A DNA stretch of 64,000 nt from JAIVJM01 sp963816985 (lineage in GTDB: Bacteria > Acidobacteriota > Blastocatellia > Pyrinomonadales > Pyrinomonadaceae), in NCBI GenBank assembly GCA_963816985.1, contig CAWFMF010000004.1, positions 4,092,001 to 4,156,000 of the forward strand, read 5' to 3'. The notes beneath the pieces are model-generated. The model was not told the DNA's origin, did no database searches, and was given only the letters and a program-made list of their open reading frames with translations. The position numbers and the translations under genes were made by a program. Shown piece after piece: positions 15,975 to 24,826 of this stretch; position 1 is the first letter of the stretch; each line of letters opens with the position of its first letter.

Positions 15975-17405
15975 TCAGTGTCGCGGGTCAATGACGATGA
16001 TGCGCGGCTCGGTCATCTCTTCCATCGCGTAACGGACGCCCTCGCGGCCCGCGCCCGACTGCTTGACGCCGCCGTAGGGCATGTTGTCCACGCGGAAGGC
16101 GGGCGCGTCGTTAATCATCACGCCGCCGACTTCGAGACGGCGGAAGGCGCGCAGCGCGCGGCTCATCTCGCGCGTGAAGACCCCGGCCTGCAAACCGTAA
16201 CGGGTGTTGTTGGCCTCGTCGAGCGCGCCTTCAAAATCCTTGAAGGTCTGGATGGTGGCGACGGGCGCGAAGACCTCTTCGGCAAGGATACGCATCTCGC
16301 TGTGGACGTTCGTCAAGACCGTCGCTTCGAGCAGAGAGCCTTGCCGCCCTCCGCCCGTGAGTAGCCGCGCGCCCGCGCCGACGGCCTCGTTAATCCACGA
16401 CTCGGCGCGCTTGGCCGCCGCCTCGTCAATCATGTTGGGGAGTTCCGTCTCCTCCGCGAGCGGGTCGCCGGTGCGGAGAGATTTGGCGCGGGCGACGAAG
16501 GCGTCGGTAAAACTCTCGGCGACGCTTTCGTGGACGAGGACGCGCTGCGCGGAGATGCAGACCTGACCGGCATAAGCGAAGGCCGCGAGCGCCGTGCGCT
16601 CGACGGCGAAGGGCACGTCCGCCGTCTCGTCAACGATGACCGGCGCGTTGCCTCCGAGTTCGAGCACGACCGATTTGCGCGCCGCGCGCTCGCGCAGACG
16701 CCAGCCGACCTCCGCGCTCCCCGTGAAAGAGATCATCGCCACGCGCTCGTCTTTCAGCACGAGGTCAATGGACTCAATCTCCATCGGCACGACTTGCAGA
16801 GCCGACTTATGGAGCCCCGAATCGAGGAAGACTTCGCCGAGCATGAGGCTCGTCAAAGGCGTGCGCGGGCTCGGCTTGACGATGATCGCGTTGCGCGAGG
16901 CGAGCGCGGGCGCGACTTTGTGCGCCACGAGGTTGAGCGGGAAGTTGAAAGGCGTGATGCCGAAGACGACGCCGCGCGGGACTCTCTCAGTCCAGCCGAC
17001 GCGCCCCACGCCCGTCGCCTGCCCGTCGAGCGGGACGGTCTCGCCGCCGAAGCGCCGCGCCTCCTCCGAGGCGTAGACGAAGGTCGCGATGGCGCGCTCG
17101 ACCTCGGCGCGCGAACTCTTGATGGGCTTCCCGGCTTCGAGCGCAATGGTGCGCGCGAACTCCTCGGCGCGCTCGCGGATACCGTCGGCGATACGTCGCA
17201 GAGACTCGGCCAGTTGGTAGCGCGGAACATCTCGCAGCTCGGATGCCGCCGTCGCCGCCGCCGCGATTGCCTCCTCGACTTCCGCGTCCGACGCGACGGA
17301 AAACTGCGCCAGCTCCTCGCCGCTGAAAGGCGAACGCAGCGTCACGGCCTGCTTCGTCGTGCGCCATTCGCCGCCGATGAGTAAGGGCTTCTGCGTCGTC
17401 GTCAT
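15975..17405 (-). CDS. NAD(P)-dependent aldehyde dehydrogenase
   Basis: A 476-residue member of the aldehyde dehydrogenase superfamily. The catalytic Cys283 lies in GQVCISAQR, the general base Glu249 in LELGG, and Asn154 in PFNFPLN. The C-terminal PYGGVKQSG is also typical. The overall pattern is closest to the glyceraldehyde-3-phosphate/lactaldehyde/succinate-semialdehyde-type branch, but substrate cannot be read with certainty. It is followed by thpR; upstream, on the same strand, are a small membrane protein and a haem-binding protein. Confidence 0.92.
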   Translation of the reverse strand: MTTTQKPLLIGGEWRTTKQAVTLRSPFSGEELAQFSVASDAEVEEAIAAAATAASELRDVPRYQLAESLRRIADGIRERAEEFARTIALEAGKPIKSSRAEVERAIATFVYASEEARRFGGETVPLDGQATGVGRVGWTERVPRGVVFGITPFNFPLNLVAHKVAPALASRNAIIVKPSPRTPLTSLMLGEVFLDSGLHKSALQVVPMEIESIDLVLKDERVAMISFTGSAEVGWRLRERAARKSVVLELGGNAPVIVDETADVPFAVERTALAAFAYAGQVCISAQRVLVHESVAESFTDAFVARAKSLRTGDPLAEETELPNMIDEAAAKRAESWINEAVGAGARLLTGGGRQGSLLEATVLTNVHSEMRILAEEVFAPVATIQTFKDFEGALDEANNTRYGLQAGVFTREMSRALRAFRRLEVGGVMINDAPAFRVDNMPYGGVKQSGAGREGVRYAMEEMTEPRIIVIDPRH

Positions 17406-17416
17406 CGCCCGCGATT

Positions 17417-17800
17417 CTAACAGAGGCGGGCGAAGCCGACGCCGAAAATCAGACCGTTAGCGATAAACGCCGACGCGAAGACCGCGACTTCGCCGGGGCC
17501 GGAAAAGAGTTTCCCGGCGAGCGCCGCCGCGAGCATGAGGACGAGCAGGGGGAGGTTGAGCAGGACGGCGGAGACGAGAGGGAAGAGGTACGCCGGGCGG
17601 CAGCCTCCGAGTCGCCCTTTGAGCCTTCGCAGCACGGGCGCGTAGAGCAGCCCGCAGAGGACGAGCGAGGGGACGAAGGTGAGCGGCACGAAGCCGAACA
17701 AGTCCGGCCCGCTCAAGGGCTCGCCCCCGGCGTAGAGCGCGAGGAGCGCCGCGAGAGTGGCCGCGAGTGATGAGACGAGCGCGACGATTATCAACTTCAA
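17417..17800 (-). CDS. Small integral membrane protein, unknown
   Basis: No family recognised. From TTG 17800 (GGAGG eight bases upstream) it is a 127-residue protein with four predicted membrane segments (about residues 3-22, 34-52, 74-96 and 103-122). A longer GTG start at 17815 would place the ribosome site inside the gene, so the TTG is preferred. It is 46 bases downstream of the haem-binding gene and ends 11 bases before the aldehyde dehydrogenase, consistent with one transcript. Confidence 0.7.
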   Translation of the reverse strand: MKLIIVALVSSLAATLAALLALYAGGEPLSGPDLFGFVPLTFVPSLVLCGLLYAPVLRRLKGRLGGCRPAYLFPLVSAVLLNLPLLVLMLAAALAGKLFSGPGEVAVFASAFIANGLIFGVGFARLC

Positions 17801-17846
17801 ATAATTGACCTCCACACGTTCAAGTCGTTGCCCTCCCGCCGTGGAT

Positions 17847-18359
17847 TCATTCGCCGAAGATTGCCCTGTTGTACGCCGCGTTGCTCATCGCGGCGTCGCG
17901 CGAGGCGAGCCGCTCGCTCTCGGCGCTGGCCCACTCGCAGAGCGTCCGCACGTCCGCGTCCGAGAGCCGCGCGTCGCGGTGGACGAGCGTGTACGAAGGC
18001 ATCGGCATCGAGCCGCCCTGCGCCTCCTTGCAGATTGATTTCAGAATGCCCCCGGCCTCGTCTCGGTCGTAACGCGACCAGTCCGAAAAGTTCAGGTGCC
18101 TGCGCCCGTGATTGACGTGATCCACGACGAGCCAACTGGCGGGCGCGACGTTGCTGTACCACGGCCACTCCGTCCGGTTCGAGTGACAGTCCATGCACGA
18201 GCGGCGCAAGACCGTCTCGACTTCGGGCGTGAGCCGCGCGTGCGCCTCGATATTGCGGCCCGCGACTTCGGGCGGGTTGACGCGCGCGGGCCGGACGAAC
18301 TGTAGACCAGCGAAGGCGAGCGCAAGCAGGATGAGAGAAAATTTCAGAATCTTCAACAC
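17847..18359 (-). CDS. Haem-binding domain protein (cytochrome c-like)
   Basis: A 170-residue protein starting at GTG 18359, preceded by an excellent AAGGAGGG. An N-terminal membrane/signal segment (residues 5-22) is followed by one c-type haem motif CMDCH in the context RSCMDCHSNRTEWPWYSNVAP. The phrase WPWYSNVAPASWLV and the later GGSMPMPSYTLVHRDARLSD identify the haem-binding domain family (Haem_bd). It is probably periplasmic and membrane-tethered. Its redox partner is unknown. Confidence 0.88.
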   Translation of the reverse strand: MLKILKFSLILLALAFAGLQFVRPARVNPPEVAGRNIEAHARLTPEVETVLRRSCMDCHSNRTEWPWYSNVAPASWLVVDHVNHGRRHLNFSDWSRYDRDEAGGILKSICKEAQGGSMPMPSYTLVHRDARLSDADVRTLCEWASAESERLASRDAAMSNAAYNRAIFGE

Positions 18360-18374
18360 AGCTTTTTCCCTCCT

Positions 18375-19577
18375 TCAGTTGCCGAGGAGCACGGACACGT
18401 CGCCGCCCTCGGTGTTGGCCGTCACGATGTCTTGTTTGCCGTCGCGGTTGAGGTCGCCGAGGGCGAGGCTGTACGCGCCCCTGCCGACGGCGAACGGCGA
18501 CCCCGCGGCGTGCCTGAACCCTCCGCGACCGTCGCCGAGCAGGACGAGCACGGCGTTCGCGCCGGAGGCGACGCTCAAGGCCAGGTCGTTCTTCCCGTCT
18601 CTGTCCATGTCCGCGACGACGACTTCATAGGCGCGTTGACCGAGGTCGAGTGGAGAGTTCGCGGCGGGTGAAAAGTTCCCCCGACCGTCGCCGAGGAGGA
18701 TGGTGAGGAGGTTGATGTCGTCGTGCGAGGCCACGAGGTCGGGCTTGTCATCGCCGTTGATGTCCCCGGCGGCGAGATAGAAGGGACGACTTTCGACTTT
18801 CAAAGGCGAGGCGGGTGAGGGCGTGAATTTCCCCGTGCCGTCGCCGAAGAGGACGGAGACGTTACCGCCGTTGATGTTCGGCGTGGCGAGGTCGAGGTGA
18901 CAGTCCGAATTGAAGTGCGCGAGCGTGGGCGCGTAGGGCGCTCTGCCGACGCGGAACGGAGAGCCCTCAGACGGGGCGAAGCCGCCGCTCCCGTCGCCGA
19001 GAAGGACGGAGACGCTGTCGTCATTGTTGTTGGAGGTGACGAGGTCAGCATAGTCGTCCGCATTCACATAGGCGAAGACGAGCCCGTGGTTATGCGGCTC
19101 GCGGCCCGGCTTCAAGGCTTCGAGGGGCGAGCCCGGCGCGGGACGGAAACTGCCGTCGCCTCCGCCGAGGAAGACCGCGACTCTGAGACTGTCGTGGTTC
19201 GTAAGCGCGAGGTCGGTCTTGTGGTCGTTGTTAGTGTCGCAGAGCGCGAGCCGCTCGGCGGGCATCCCCGCATCGAAGGGCGAACCGGGCGCGGGCTTAA
19301 AGCCGCCGCGACCGTCGCCGAGCATGACGGTCACGTTGTTGCTTCCACCGTGGCCGGTGAGCAGGTCAAAGACATTATCGCCGTTGACATCTCCCAGAGA
19401 GACCGCCACGGGTCTGCCGCCGACCGCCAGCGGCGAGCCCTGCGCGGGCACGAGCAAGGGGCGCGCGTCGCCGCGCGTCTCGGCGACCTTGAGCTGAGAG
19501 ACTTTCGGAGCCGCGCCGCAGTCGAGCATGAAAAAGAGCGGGACGCAGACGGCGACGGCGAAAGGGAATCTGTACAT
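18375..19577 (-). CDS. Exported FG-GAP/VCBS repeat protein
   Basis: A 400-residue protein from ATG 19577. It has a hydrophobic N-terminal signal (MYRFPFAVAVCVPLFFMLDCG); the Cys at residue 19 could be a lipid site, but Asp at -1 is atypical. Seven tandem repeats of about 47 residues follow, each with a calcium-loop-like D-x-N-x-D core (LGDVNGDN, ICD-like variants, AGDINGDD, VADMDRDG, LGDLNRDG) and a VLLGDGRGGF motif. This predicts a beta-propeller, integrin-alpha-like, on the cell surface. The ligand is unknown. It sits 15 bases upstream of the haem-binding gene. Confidence 0.88.
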   Translation of the reverse strand: MYRFPFAVAVCVPLFFMLDCGAAPKVSQLKVAETRGDARPLLVPAQGSPLAVGGRPVAVSLGDVNGDNVFDLLTGHGGSNNVTVMLGDGRGGFKPAPGSPFDAGMPAERLALCDTNNDHKTDLALTNHDSLRVAVFLGGGDGSFRPAPGSPLEALKPGREPHNHGLVFAYVNADDYADLVTSNNNDDSVSVLLGDGSGGFAPSEGSPFRVGRAPYAPTLAHFNSDCHLDLATPNINGGNVSVLFGDGTGKFTPSPASPLKVESRPFYLAAGDINGDDKPDLVASHDDINLLTILLGDGRGNFSPAANSPLDLGQRAYEVVVADMDRDGKNDLALSVASGANAVLVLLGDGRGGFRHAAGSPFAVGRGAYSLALGDLNRDGKQDIVTANTEGGDVSVLLGN

Positions 19578-19724
19578 CGAATCACCCCGGAGGAAAAGAC
19601 TGACGATTTTTGACAACACTCGTCCCGGACGCCTCGGAACAGGCGTTCGCTGCGCAGACATTTCTGTAGGGGCAGGCTTGTCGCGCGGGCGTATGAAAGA
19701 AAGAGGGCGCCGGAGCTTTGCGGC

Positions 19725-20369
19725 TTAAGTGTCTTTGAGGCGGATGTCTCGTTCGCAGCGGATCAAGCCGTCCGAGCCGCGTTGCGAGAGCATGAGCGGG
19801 GTGAATTTGCCGAAGTCCTTGAACTGCGCGTGAACTTCACGCGGGACGAGCGGGTCGTCGGCGAACATGAAGTCGTTAATCCATTGCTCGGCGCGACCGT
19901 CGCCGTAGACTTTGGCATGGACATGGCGGCGGTTGGTCGTGCCGGGGTACGGCATGGGCTTGATGGAGCGGAACTCGTAACGGCCCTCGCGGTCTGTCTT
20001 CATCCAGCCTTTGAGTCGCGGGTTCGGCTCGCGCCCGTTGCCGTCCTCTTCGGAATAGAGGCCGCGCGCGTCCGTGTGATAGACGTAGAGCGTCAGGCCC
20101 TCGACGGGCGTCTTGCCGTCGGGCGCGAAGATTCTGCCCGTGACGAGAAGCGGCTCGCCCGGCTCTTCTTTCGAGACGAGGACGGTCTGCCACGAGAGTT
20201 TTCCTGACTCGACGACGGCGGGCGCGACCGAGTTGAGAGGGCTGCCCTTCGTGCCGCAGCCCGTCACCATCCCCGCGCCGAGGTTCAGGGCCGTGAGGCC
20301 GCCGAGCGCGGCCAGCGAGCGACCGAGAAAGTTCCGCCGGTTGATGTCCGGCAACACGCTGTGAATCAT
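19725..20369 (-). CDS. Intradiol ring-cleavage dioxygenase-like protein with Tat signal
   Basis: A 214-residue protein from ATG 20369, with GGAGG six bases upstream. The N-terminus has a twin-arginine signal (INRRNFLGRSLAALGG). The domain resembles protocatechuate 3,4-dioxygenase. Likely Fe(III) ligands are Tyr in GLYSEEDG, Tyr in PMPYPG and two His in RRHVHAKV. It would therefore be folded in the cytoplasm with its metal and exported, possibly to act on an aromatic substrate in the periplasm. It follows the anti-sigma gene by 22 bases. Substrate and activity are inferred. Confidence 0.83.
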   Translation of the reverse strand: MIHSVLPDINRRNFLGRSLAALGGLTALNLGAGMVTGCGTKGSPLNSVAPAVVESGKLSWQTVLVSKEEPGEPLLVTGRIFAPDGKTPVEGLTLYVYHTDARGLYSEEDGNGREPNPRLKGWMKTDREGRYEFRSIKPMPYPGTTNRRHVHAKVYGDGRAEQWINDFMFADDPLVPREVHAQFKDFGKFTPLMLSQRGSDGLIRCERDIRLKDT

Positions 20370-20391
20370 CCGAAGCCTCCTCTCAAAAATC

Positions 20392-21546
20392 TCACTTCCA
20401 GAGTTTCCGCCAGGCCTTCCGCACGGAACGCAAATCCTCGTTGACCCACTGGTCTTCGAGCAGGTCTTTCCAAGTCCCAAGCATCGGGCGGTCGAGCCCC
20501 AGAACGCCCTCGCGCGTCACGCCTTCGGGCGGCGCGGCGAGCGCGGCGAGACGTTCGTAGACGCTCGCTCGCTCGTCGCCCTCCGTCCTCGAAAGCAAGT
20601 GCCAGAGCGTCAGAGTGTCGCGCGGTCGCGCATTCTCAATCACCACCCGCAGCGCGTCCGCGCCGCCTTGTTCAAAGTCGAAACGCTTGAGCGCATCGGC
20701 CAGCTCTTCGGACGCGTCCTCGAAGAAGGGCGTGCCCGGCCCCACGCCCGGCTGCGTCAGGCAGGCCGCGCCCGCCGGGACGATTGATTCACGCGCGCCG
20801 CGTTCGAGCGCGACGAACCCCGACGTGACGCGCAAGAGACTGCGGCCCGCGTCGTCAACTTCGAGCGTGTAGGCGCAACCCAGGTCAGCCGCCACCGCCG
20901 ACGGCGTGTCCACGAAGAAGAGGCGCGGCGGAGCCCAGATGCGCGCGTGCAGTGTGCCGCGCGCGAGTTCCATGCGATGCTCCGTCAATCCCGTCTCGAC
21001 GATGCGGACGCGCGTGTTTGGCTCTACCTCGACCTGCCCGATGTTCGCCACGTCAATCTGCGCGCGCGAGGTGTCGTCGGTCTCCAGCCACTTGCCGACG
21101 CCGAGCCGCCCCGTCTCGCCGAAGCCGCTCGCGTCAATCGAGGGCGCGCCCGCCAGCCGCTCGACCTCCCAAGAGGGACGCGTCGAGCGGTAGTAGAGCC
21201 AGCCGCCGAGCGCGAAGAGAGCGAGGCAAGCGAACGCGCCAGCCGTCGTCAGCCGTCGCCAGTTGAAGGAGAGTCGCGGACGGACGTGGGGAAGGGAAAC
21301 GGGCCGGGCCGATTTTTCATTCGCGCTCTGACGGGCGAGTGAAGACTCGATGCCGTCCCAGAGCGAGTCGGGGGCCGAGACCGACGGGAGACATTCGGCG
21401 AGACGGATGCCGAGCTTGACCTCTTCAAACTCTTCGCGGCAGCGGCGACAGGCTTCGAGGTGCGCCGTGACGCGCTCCGACTCGGACGCCGGGAGTTCGC
21501 CGTGCGCATAGGCGGAAAGAAATTTAATGACGTGTTTGCCGAACAT
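20392..21546 (-). CDS. Membrane anti-sigma factor with FecR-like domain
   Basis: A 384-residue protein beginning at ATG 21546, nine bases after the sigma gene. Residues 1-50 form a zinc-finger anti-sigma domain with H-x3-C-x2-C (HLEACRRC). One membrane segment is near residues 100-118 (GAFACLALFALGGWLYY). The outer part has a FecR-like region (VEPNTRVRIVETG, FVALERG). It is expected to hold the adjacent sigma factor at the membrane until a periplasmic signal is sensed. Confidence 0.88.
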   Translation of the reverse strand: MFGKHVIKFLSAYAHGELPASESERVTAHLEACRRCREEFEEVKLGIRLAECLPSVSAPDSLWDGIESSLARQSANEKSARPVSLPHVRPRLSFNWRRLTTAGAFACLALFALGGWLYYRSTRPSWEVERLAGAPSIDASGFGETGRLGVGKWLETDDTSRAQIDVANIGQVEVEPNTRVRIVETGLTEHRMELARGTLHARIWAPPRLFFVDTPSAVAADLGCAYTLEVDDAGRSLLRVTSGFVALERGARESIVPAGAACLTQPGVGPGTPFFEDASEELADALKRFDFEQGGADALRVVIENARPRDTLTLWHLLSRTEGDERASVYERLAALAAPPEGVTREGVLGLDRPMLGTWKDLLEDQWVNEDLRSVRKAWRKLWK

Positions 21547-21554
21547 CCTCACCA

Positions 21555-22145
21555 CTACTCCGTGCGGACGAGCGCGCCGCGCAGGTGTCCGAGCTTGCCC
21601 GCGAGAATCTTGTGGCCGCGATTCAGACGCGACGCCACTGTGCCCTTCGAGCAGCCGACGACCGCCGCAATCTCTTCGTAAGACAGCTCCTCAAAATATT
21701 TGAGCAGCAGGACGACGCGCAGCTTCGGGCGGAGCGTGGCGACGGCGTGCTTTACCGAGTCGGCGACCTCGCGGTGCGCCAATGCGTGCTCCTGCGTCTT
21801 TTTAACTCGCGGCTCCTTCATCCCCGTCGCGTCCCCGAAGGGCAGCCAGCGGCGACGCTTCCGGGCCTCGTCCACGCAGGCGTTCGTCGTCAGACGATAA
21901 AGCCATGTCGTGAATTCGGCGTCGCCCTGAAACTGCCCGATGCAGTTGAAGAGCTTGAGAAAGACCTGCTGCGTGATGTCGCCCGCCGCCGATTCGTCGC
22001 CGCCGAAGAAGTAGAGCGCGACGGAGAACACCTTGTCCTTATAGTTCTCGAAGAGGAGGCGAAAGGCGTCGCGGTCGCCCCGCTGGCAGGCTTCGACTAC
22101 CGCCTCATGCGTTTTGCCTTCGCCCATCGCGGCGCGATGCTCCAT
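21555..22145 (-). CDS. ECF-type RNA polymerase sigma factor
   Basis: A 196-residue sigma factor with region 2 (DITQQVFLKLFNCIGQF and FTTWLYRLTTNACVDEARKRRR) and region 4 (LSYEEIAAVVGCSKGTVASRLNRG helix-turn-helix). Region 3 is absent, as in ECF sigmas. The linker between the regions carries a basic segment. ATG 22145 is used; a GTG at 22157 and an ATG at 22127 are alternatives. It is cotranscribed with its anti-sigma factor and probably with the dioxygenase-like gene, which may be a target. Confidence 0.93.
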   Translation of the reverse strand: MEHRAAMGEGKTHEAVVEACQRGDRDAFRLLFENYKDKVFSVALYFFGGDESAAGDITQQVFLKLFNCIGQFQGDAEFTTWLYRLTTNACVDEARKRRRWLPFGDATGMKEPRVKKTQEHALAHREVADSVKHAVATLRPKLRVVLLLKYFEELSYEEIAAVVGCSKGTVASRLNRGHKILAGKLGHLRGALVRTE

Positions 22146-22210
22146 CTTCTCCCTCACCCTTTCAAACTACACCCATTCGACGCGCGGGCCGCCGGAAATC
22201 TTCCAAAAAA

Positions 22211-22425
22211 ATTCCCCGAAGGGGATGAAGACAATAGCCGGGGGCAGAGCGAAGGCTTTGAGCCTGAGCGCCGCCCCCGGAACAGTTTCCGACCCTGAAA
22301 GGGTCGCAGACTCAACGTTGAGGTGCGACCCCTTCAGGGTCGGAATCGTTATTTAATGCTCGACCGGGGGCGGCGCAAACTTCGTTTGCTTGCCCCCGGC
22401 TATTATCTTTCGCCCCTTCGGGGCT
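22211..22425. repeat. Large nested palindrome, copy 2
   Basis: This has the same architecture as 15175-15366: CCCCGAAGGGG box, AATAGCCGGGGGCA outer arm, inner arms 22288-22308 and 22324-22344 (21 bp, one mismatch), mirror outer arm CCCCCGGCTATTATC and a closing GCCCCTTCGGGGC. The tip palindrome here is CTCAACGTTGAG instead of CCTCCACGTGGAGG, still self-complementary. It fills most of the 369-base gap between the sigma gene and the next gene. Confidence 0.92.
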
Positions 22426-22514
22426 TAGTTACTTCTTTGCCTCTTCGCCGTCCGACTGTTGCGCTCTTACGAATTGAACATTACAATTCGCGCGTCTTCA
22501 TTCGAGGGAAAAAC

Positions 22515-23396
22515 ATGACATCTCGTCTCTCAAATCTCACGCGCGTGCTGTTCGCCTTTGCCGTCGCGCTCGCCTTGCAGACGGTCGCGGGCGCGCAGCA
22601 GCGGCCACTCATCACGGAGGACGTGGACATCATCCCGCCGGGCTCGATGCGCGTCGAGGCGGGGATAGACTTCATGCAGGATGCGAAGTTCCCGGCGTCG
22701 GGGCTGACGGGCGACCTCTCGCGCATCGGCGTCATCGGCATCCACGTCGGGCTCTCGCCGAACGTCGAGTTTCAGCTCGAAGGCGTCGCGCAGAACTACC
22801 TGAGCATCAACACGGCCTCGCCGAACCCGGCCATCCCGCGCAACTTCGCGCCGGGCGCGAACTCCACCAACGGCACGGGCGACTTCACCATCGCGACCAA
22901 GATTAAGCTCCGCAACGAGACCCGTCGCGCGCCGTCGCTCGGCTTCCGCTTCGGGGTGGAGCTGCCGAATTCGAGCGAGGGACGCGGCATCGGCGTCAAC
23001 CAGACGAACGCCTTCGGCACGATTCTCGTGGGCAAGAAGTTCGGGCGCGACGGAAGGCTCAACACCTTCGGCAACCTCGGCATCGGCATCTTCACCGCGC
23101 CTACTCAGCTCTTCACGCAGAACGACATGCTGCTCTACGGCGTCGCCGGGATATATCGCTTGAACGACCAGATTAATCTCGCGGCGGAAATCAGCGGTCG
23201 CGCCAACACGCGCAGCGGTCGCGCGCCGCTCGGCACCGAGCCGCTCTCCGAAGCCCGCCTCGGCCTCCAGATTAAGGGCGCGGGCCTGCGCTTCGACGTG
23301 GGCGGCATCGCCGGGCTCACCAACTTCAGCCCCCGCTCCGGCATCACCTTCGGCGTCACCTACGACACCCCGACCGTCTTCGCGCCGGTCAAATAA
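22515..23396 (+). CDS. Outer-membrane beta-barrel-like exported protein, unknown
   Basis: A 293-residue protein from ATG 22515, with a GAGGG ribosome site. The signal peptide (residues 1-27) ends near VAGAQQ. The remainder alternates hydrophobic and polar residues in short strands (GMSMRVEAGIDF-like segments, FGTILVGKKFGR, INLAAEISGRAN, ITFGVTYD), typical of a transmembrane beta-barrel of about 10-14 strands, similar in style to the phenol-degradation-associated MetA-like barrels. No specific family can be named with confidence. It stands alone between two repeats. Confidence 0.7.
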   Translation: MTSRLSNLTRVLFAFAVALALQTVAGAQQRPLITEDVDIIPPGSMRVEAGIDFMQDAKFPASGLTGDLSRIGVIGIHVGLSPNVEFQLEGVAQNYLSINTASPNPAIPRNFAPGANSTNGTGDFTIATKIKLRNETRRAPSLGFRFGVELPNSSEGRGIGVNQTNAFGTILVGKKFGRDGRLNTFGNLGIGIFTAPTQLFTQNDMLLYGVAGIYRLNDQINLAAEISGRANTRSGRAPLGTEPLSEARLGLQIKGAGLRFDVGGIAGLTNFSPRSGITFGVTYDTPTVFAPVK

Positions 23397-23413
23397 GAAA
23401 AGCCGTGACAGGT

Positions 23414-23471
23414 AAACCGTGACAGGTGACAAGAGGAAGAAAGTCTTTTATCTTGTCACCTGTCACGGTTT
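23414..23471. repeat. Heptad hairpin, unit GTGACAG/GTAAACC
   Basis: A perfect 20-bp inverted repeat (23414-23433 and 23452-23471, AAACCGTGACAGGTGACAAG) has an 18-base loop, preceded by another GTGACAG copy from 23401. It starts just after the beta-barrel gene stop and reaches almost to the next start codon. The same units recur at 27059, 33778 and 53702. Confidence 0.9.
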
Positions 23472-23489
23472 ACTGTTCACAGGTAAATT

Positions 23490-24164
23490 ATGTTCGATTG
23501 GCTGGCCGGGGTCGTCCAATGGCTTCACGATTTCATCAGTGAGGTGCCGATCTACGTCGCCGCTCCGGCGATGGTTCTGATCGGGGCGCTCGACTCTTCT
23601 CTCCTCTCGCTCCCGGAAATCAACGACTACCTCGTCGTCGCCCGTTGCTACAGCGACCCGAAGTCCGTCTTCTATTTTCCGCTCTTCGCCTCCGCCGGTT
23701 CAGTGCTCGGCTGCCTCCTGCTCTACAGCATCATGCGGCGCGGCGGGCAGGCCGTGATGCGCCGTCGGTTCAGCCCCGAAAGCATCGCGCGGGTCGAGAA
23801 GGCTTACGCGCGCTTCGGCTTTCTGGCGCTCGCCATCCCCGCGTTGCTGCCGCCGCCGATGCCGTTTAAGATTTTCGTCGCCACCGCAGGCGCGCTCGAA
23901 TACCCGCGCTGGCGCTTCGTCCTGACCATCATGCTGGCGCGCAGCGTCCGCTACTACGTCGAGGGCACGCTCGCGGTCTTCTACGGCGAGCGCGTGCTCG
24001 ACTTCCTGCGCCACAACGGCATGGCTATGTTGAGCGTCGTCGCGGCGCTCGTCATCCTTGGGTTGGTCACGTACCTCTTCTGGACGCGCATCAAGACGAG
24101 GCGCGCGGCGGCGGCGGCGGGGCGTTCGGAGACGAAATCAGAAGGGGAGGCGGGGACGCCGTGA
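23490..24164 (+). CDS. VTT/DedA-type membrane protein
   Basis: A 224-residue integral membrane protein with a VTT (SNARE-associated) core: an early re-entrant segment (LIGALDSSLLSLPEINDYLVV), GSVLGCLLLYSIMRRGG, the ALLPPPMPFKIFVATAGAL loop with the conserved Pro-rich turn, and an Arg-bearing helix (MLARSVRYYVEG). DedA relatives are thought to act as lipid scramblases or lipid-carrier flippases. Its stop overlaps the start of the next, paralogous gene by four bases. Confidence 0.88.
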   Translation: MFDWLAGVVQWLHDFISEVPIYVAAPAMVLIGALDSSLLSLPEINDYLVVARCYSDPKSVFYFPLFASAGSVLGCLLLYSIMRRGGQAVMRRRFSPESIARVEKAYARFGFLALAIPALLPPPMPFKIFVATAGALEYPRWRFVLTIMLARSVRYYVEGTLAVFYGERVLDFLRHNGMAMLSVVAALVILGLVTYLFWTRIKTRRAAAAAGRSETKSEGEAGTP

Positions 24165-24781
24165 AGTGGCTGCTGCGCAAGATTACGAACGGGCTGAATC
24201 ACGTCTCGAACTACCTTGTGGCGTTCGGGCCGGCGGGGCTCTTCGCCATCGCTCTCTTGGACTCGGCGCTCATCCCCCTGCCGGGCGGGCCGGACGCGGT
24301 GATGCTCCTGCTTTCGACGCAGCGCCCCGCGTGGATGCCGTTCTACGCACTGGCGGCGACCGCCGGTTCGGTCATCGGCTGCGTCATCTTGTATTACATC
24401 TCGCGGCGCGCGGGCCGGAGCGCGCTCGAACGCTTTCCCCCTGAGAAGCAGGCGAAGGTGAAGGGGCTGGTTGACCGCTACGACGTGCTCTCGGTGCTCG
24501 TCGCGTCCGTTTTGCCGCCGCCGTTCCCGTTCAAGCTCTTCGTCATCACCGCCGGAGTTTTTCGTTTGAGCGTCGTGCGCTTCGCGGCGGCGGTCGCGGC
24601 GGGCCGCGCCTTCCGCTTTTTCCTCGAAGGCTTCATCGCCGTCCGCTACGGCGACCGTGCGAAGGAAGTCTTAGCGGAGAACTACCCGGCGGTCGGCCTA
24701 AGCGTCGCGGGACTCATCGTCGCGTTCTTCGTCGTGCGGGCGTTGATGAAGCGCAGGAAGGCCGGGGCCGAGGCGGGCTAG
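24161..24781 (+). CDS. VTT/DedA-type membrane protein, second copy
   Basis: A 206-residue paralogue of the preceding protein, starting at GTG 24161 (GTGA overlap). It repeats the same landmarks: ALLDSALIPLPGGPDAVML, GSVIGCVILYYISRRAG, VLPPPFPFKLFVITAG, GRAFRFFLEG. The tandem, overlapping arrangement suggests the two work as a pair, possibly as a heteromeric transporter or scramblase. A Crp/Fnr gene follows at 46 bases. Confidence 0.88.
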   Translation: MKWLLRKITNGLNHVSNYLVAFGPAGLFAIALLDSALIPLPGGPDAVMLLLSTQRPAWMPFYALAATAGSVIGCVILYYISRRAGRSALERFPPEKQAKVKGLVDRYDVLSVLVASVLPPPFPFKLFVITAGVFRLSVVRFAAAVAAGRAFRFFLEGFIAVRYGDRAKEVLAENYPAVGLSVAGLIVAFFVVRALMKRRKAGAEAG

Positions 24782-24826
24782 GGAGACAAATCCGTGCGCC
24801 GAGTAAGTGATAAAGGAAATCCTCTC

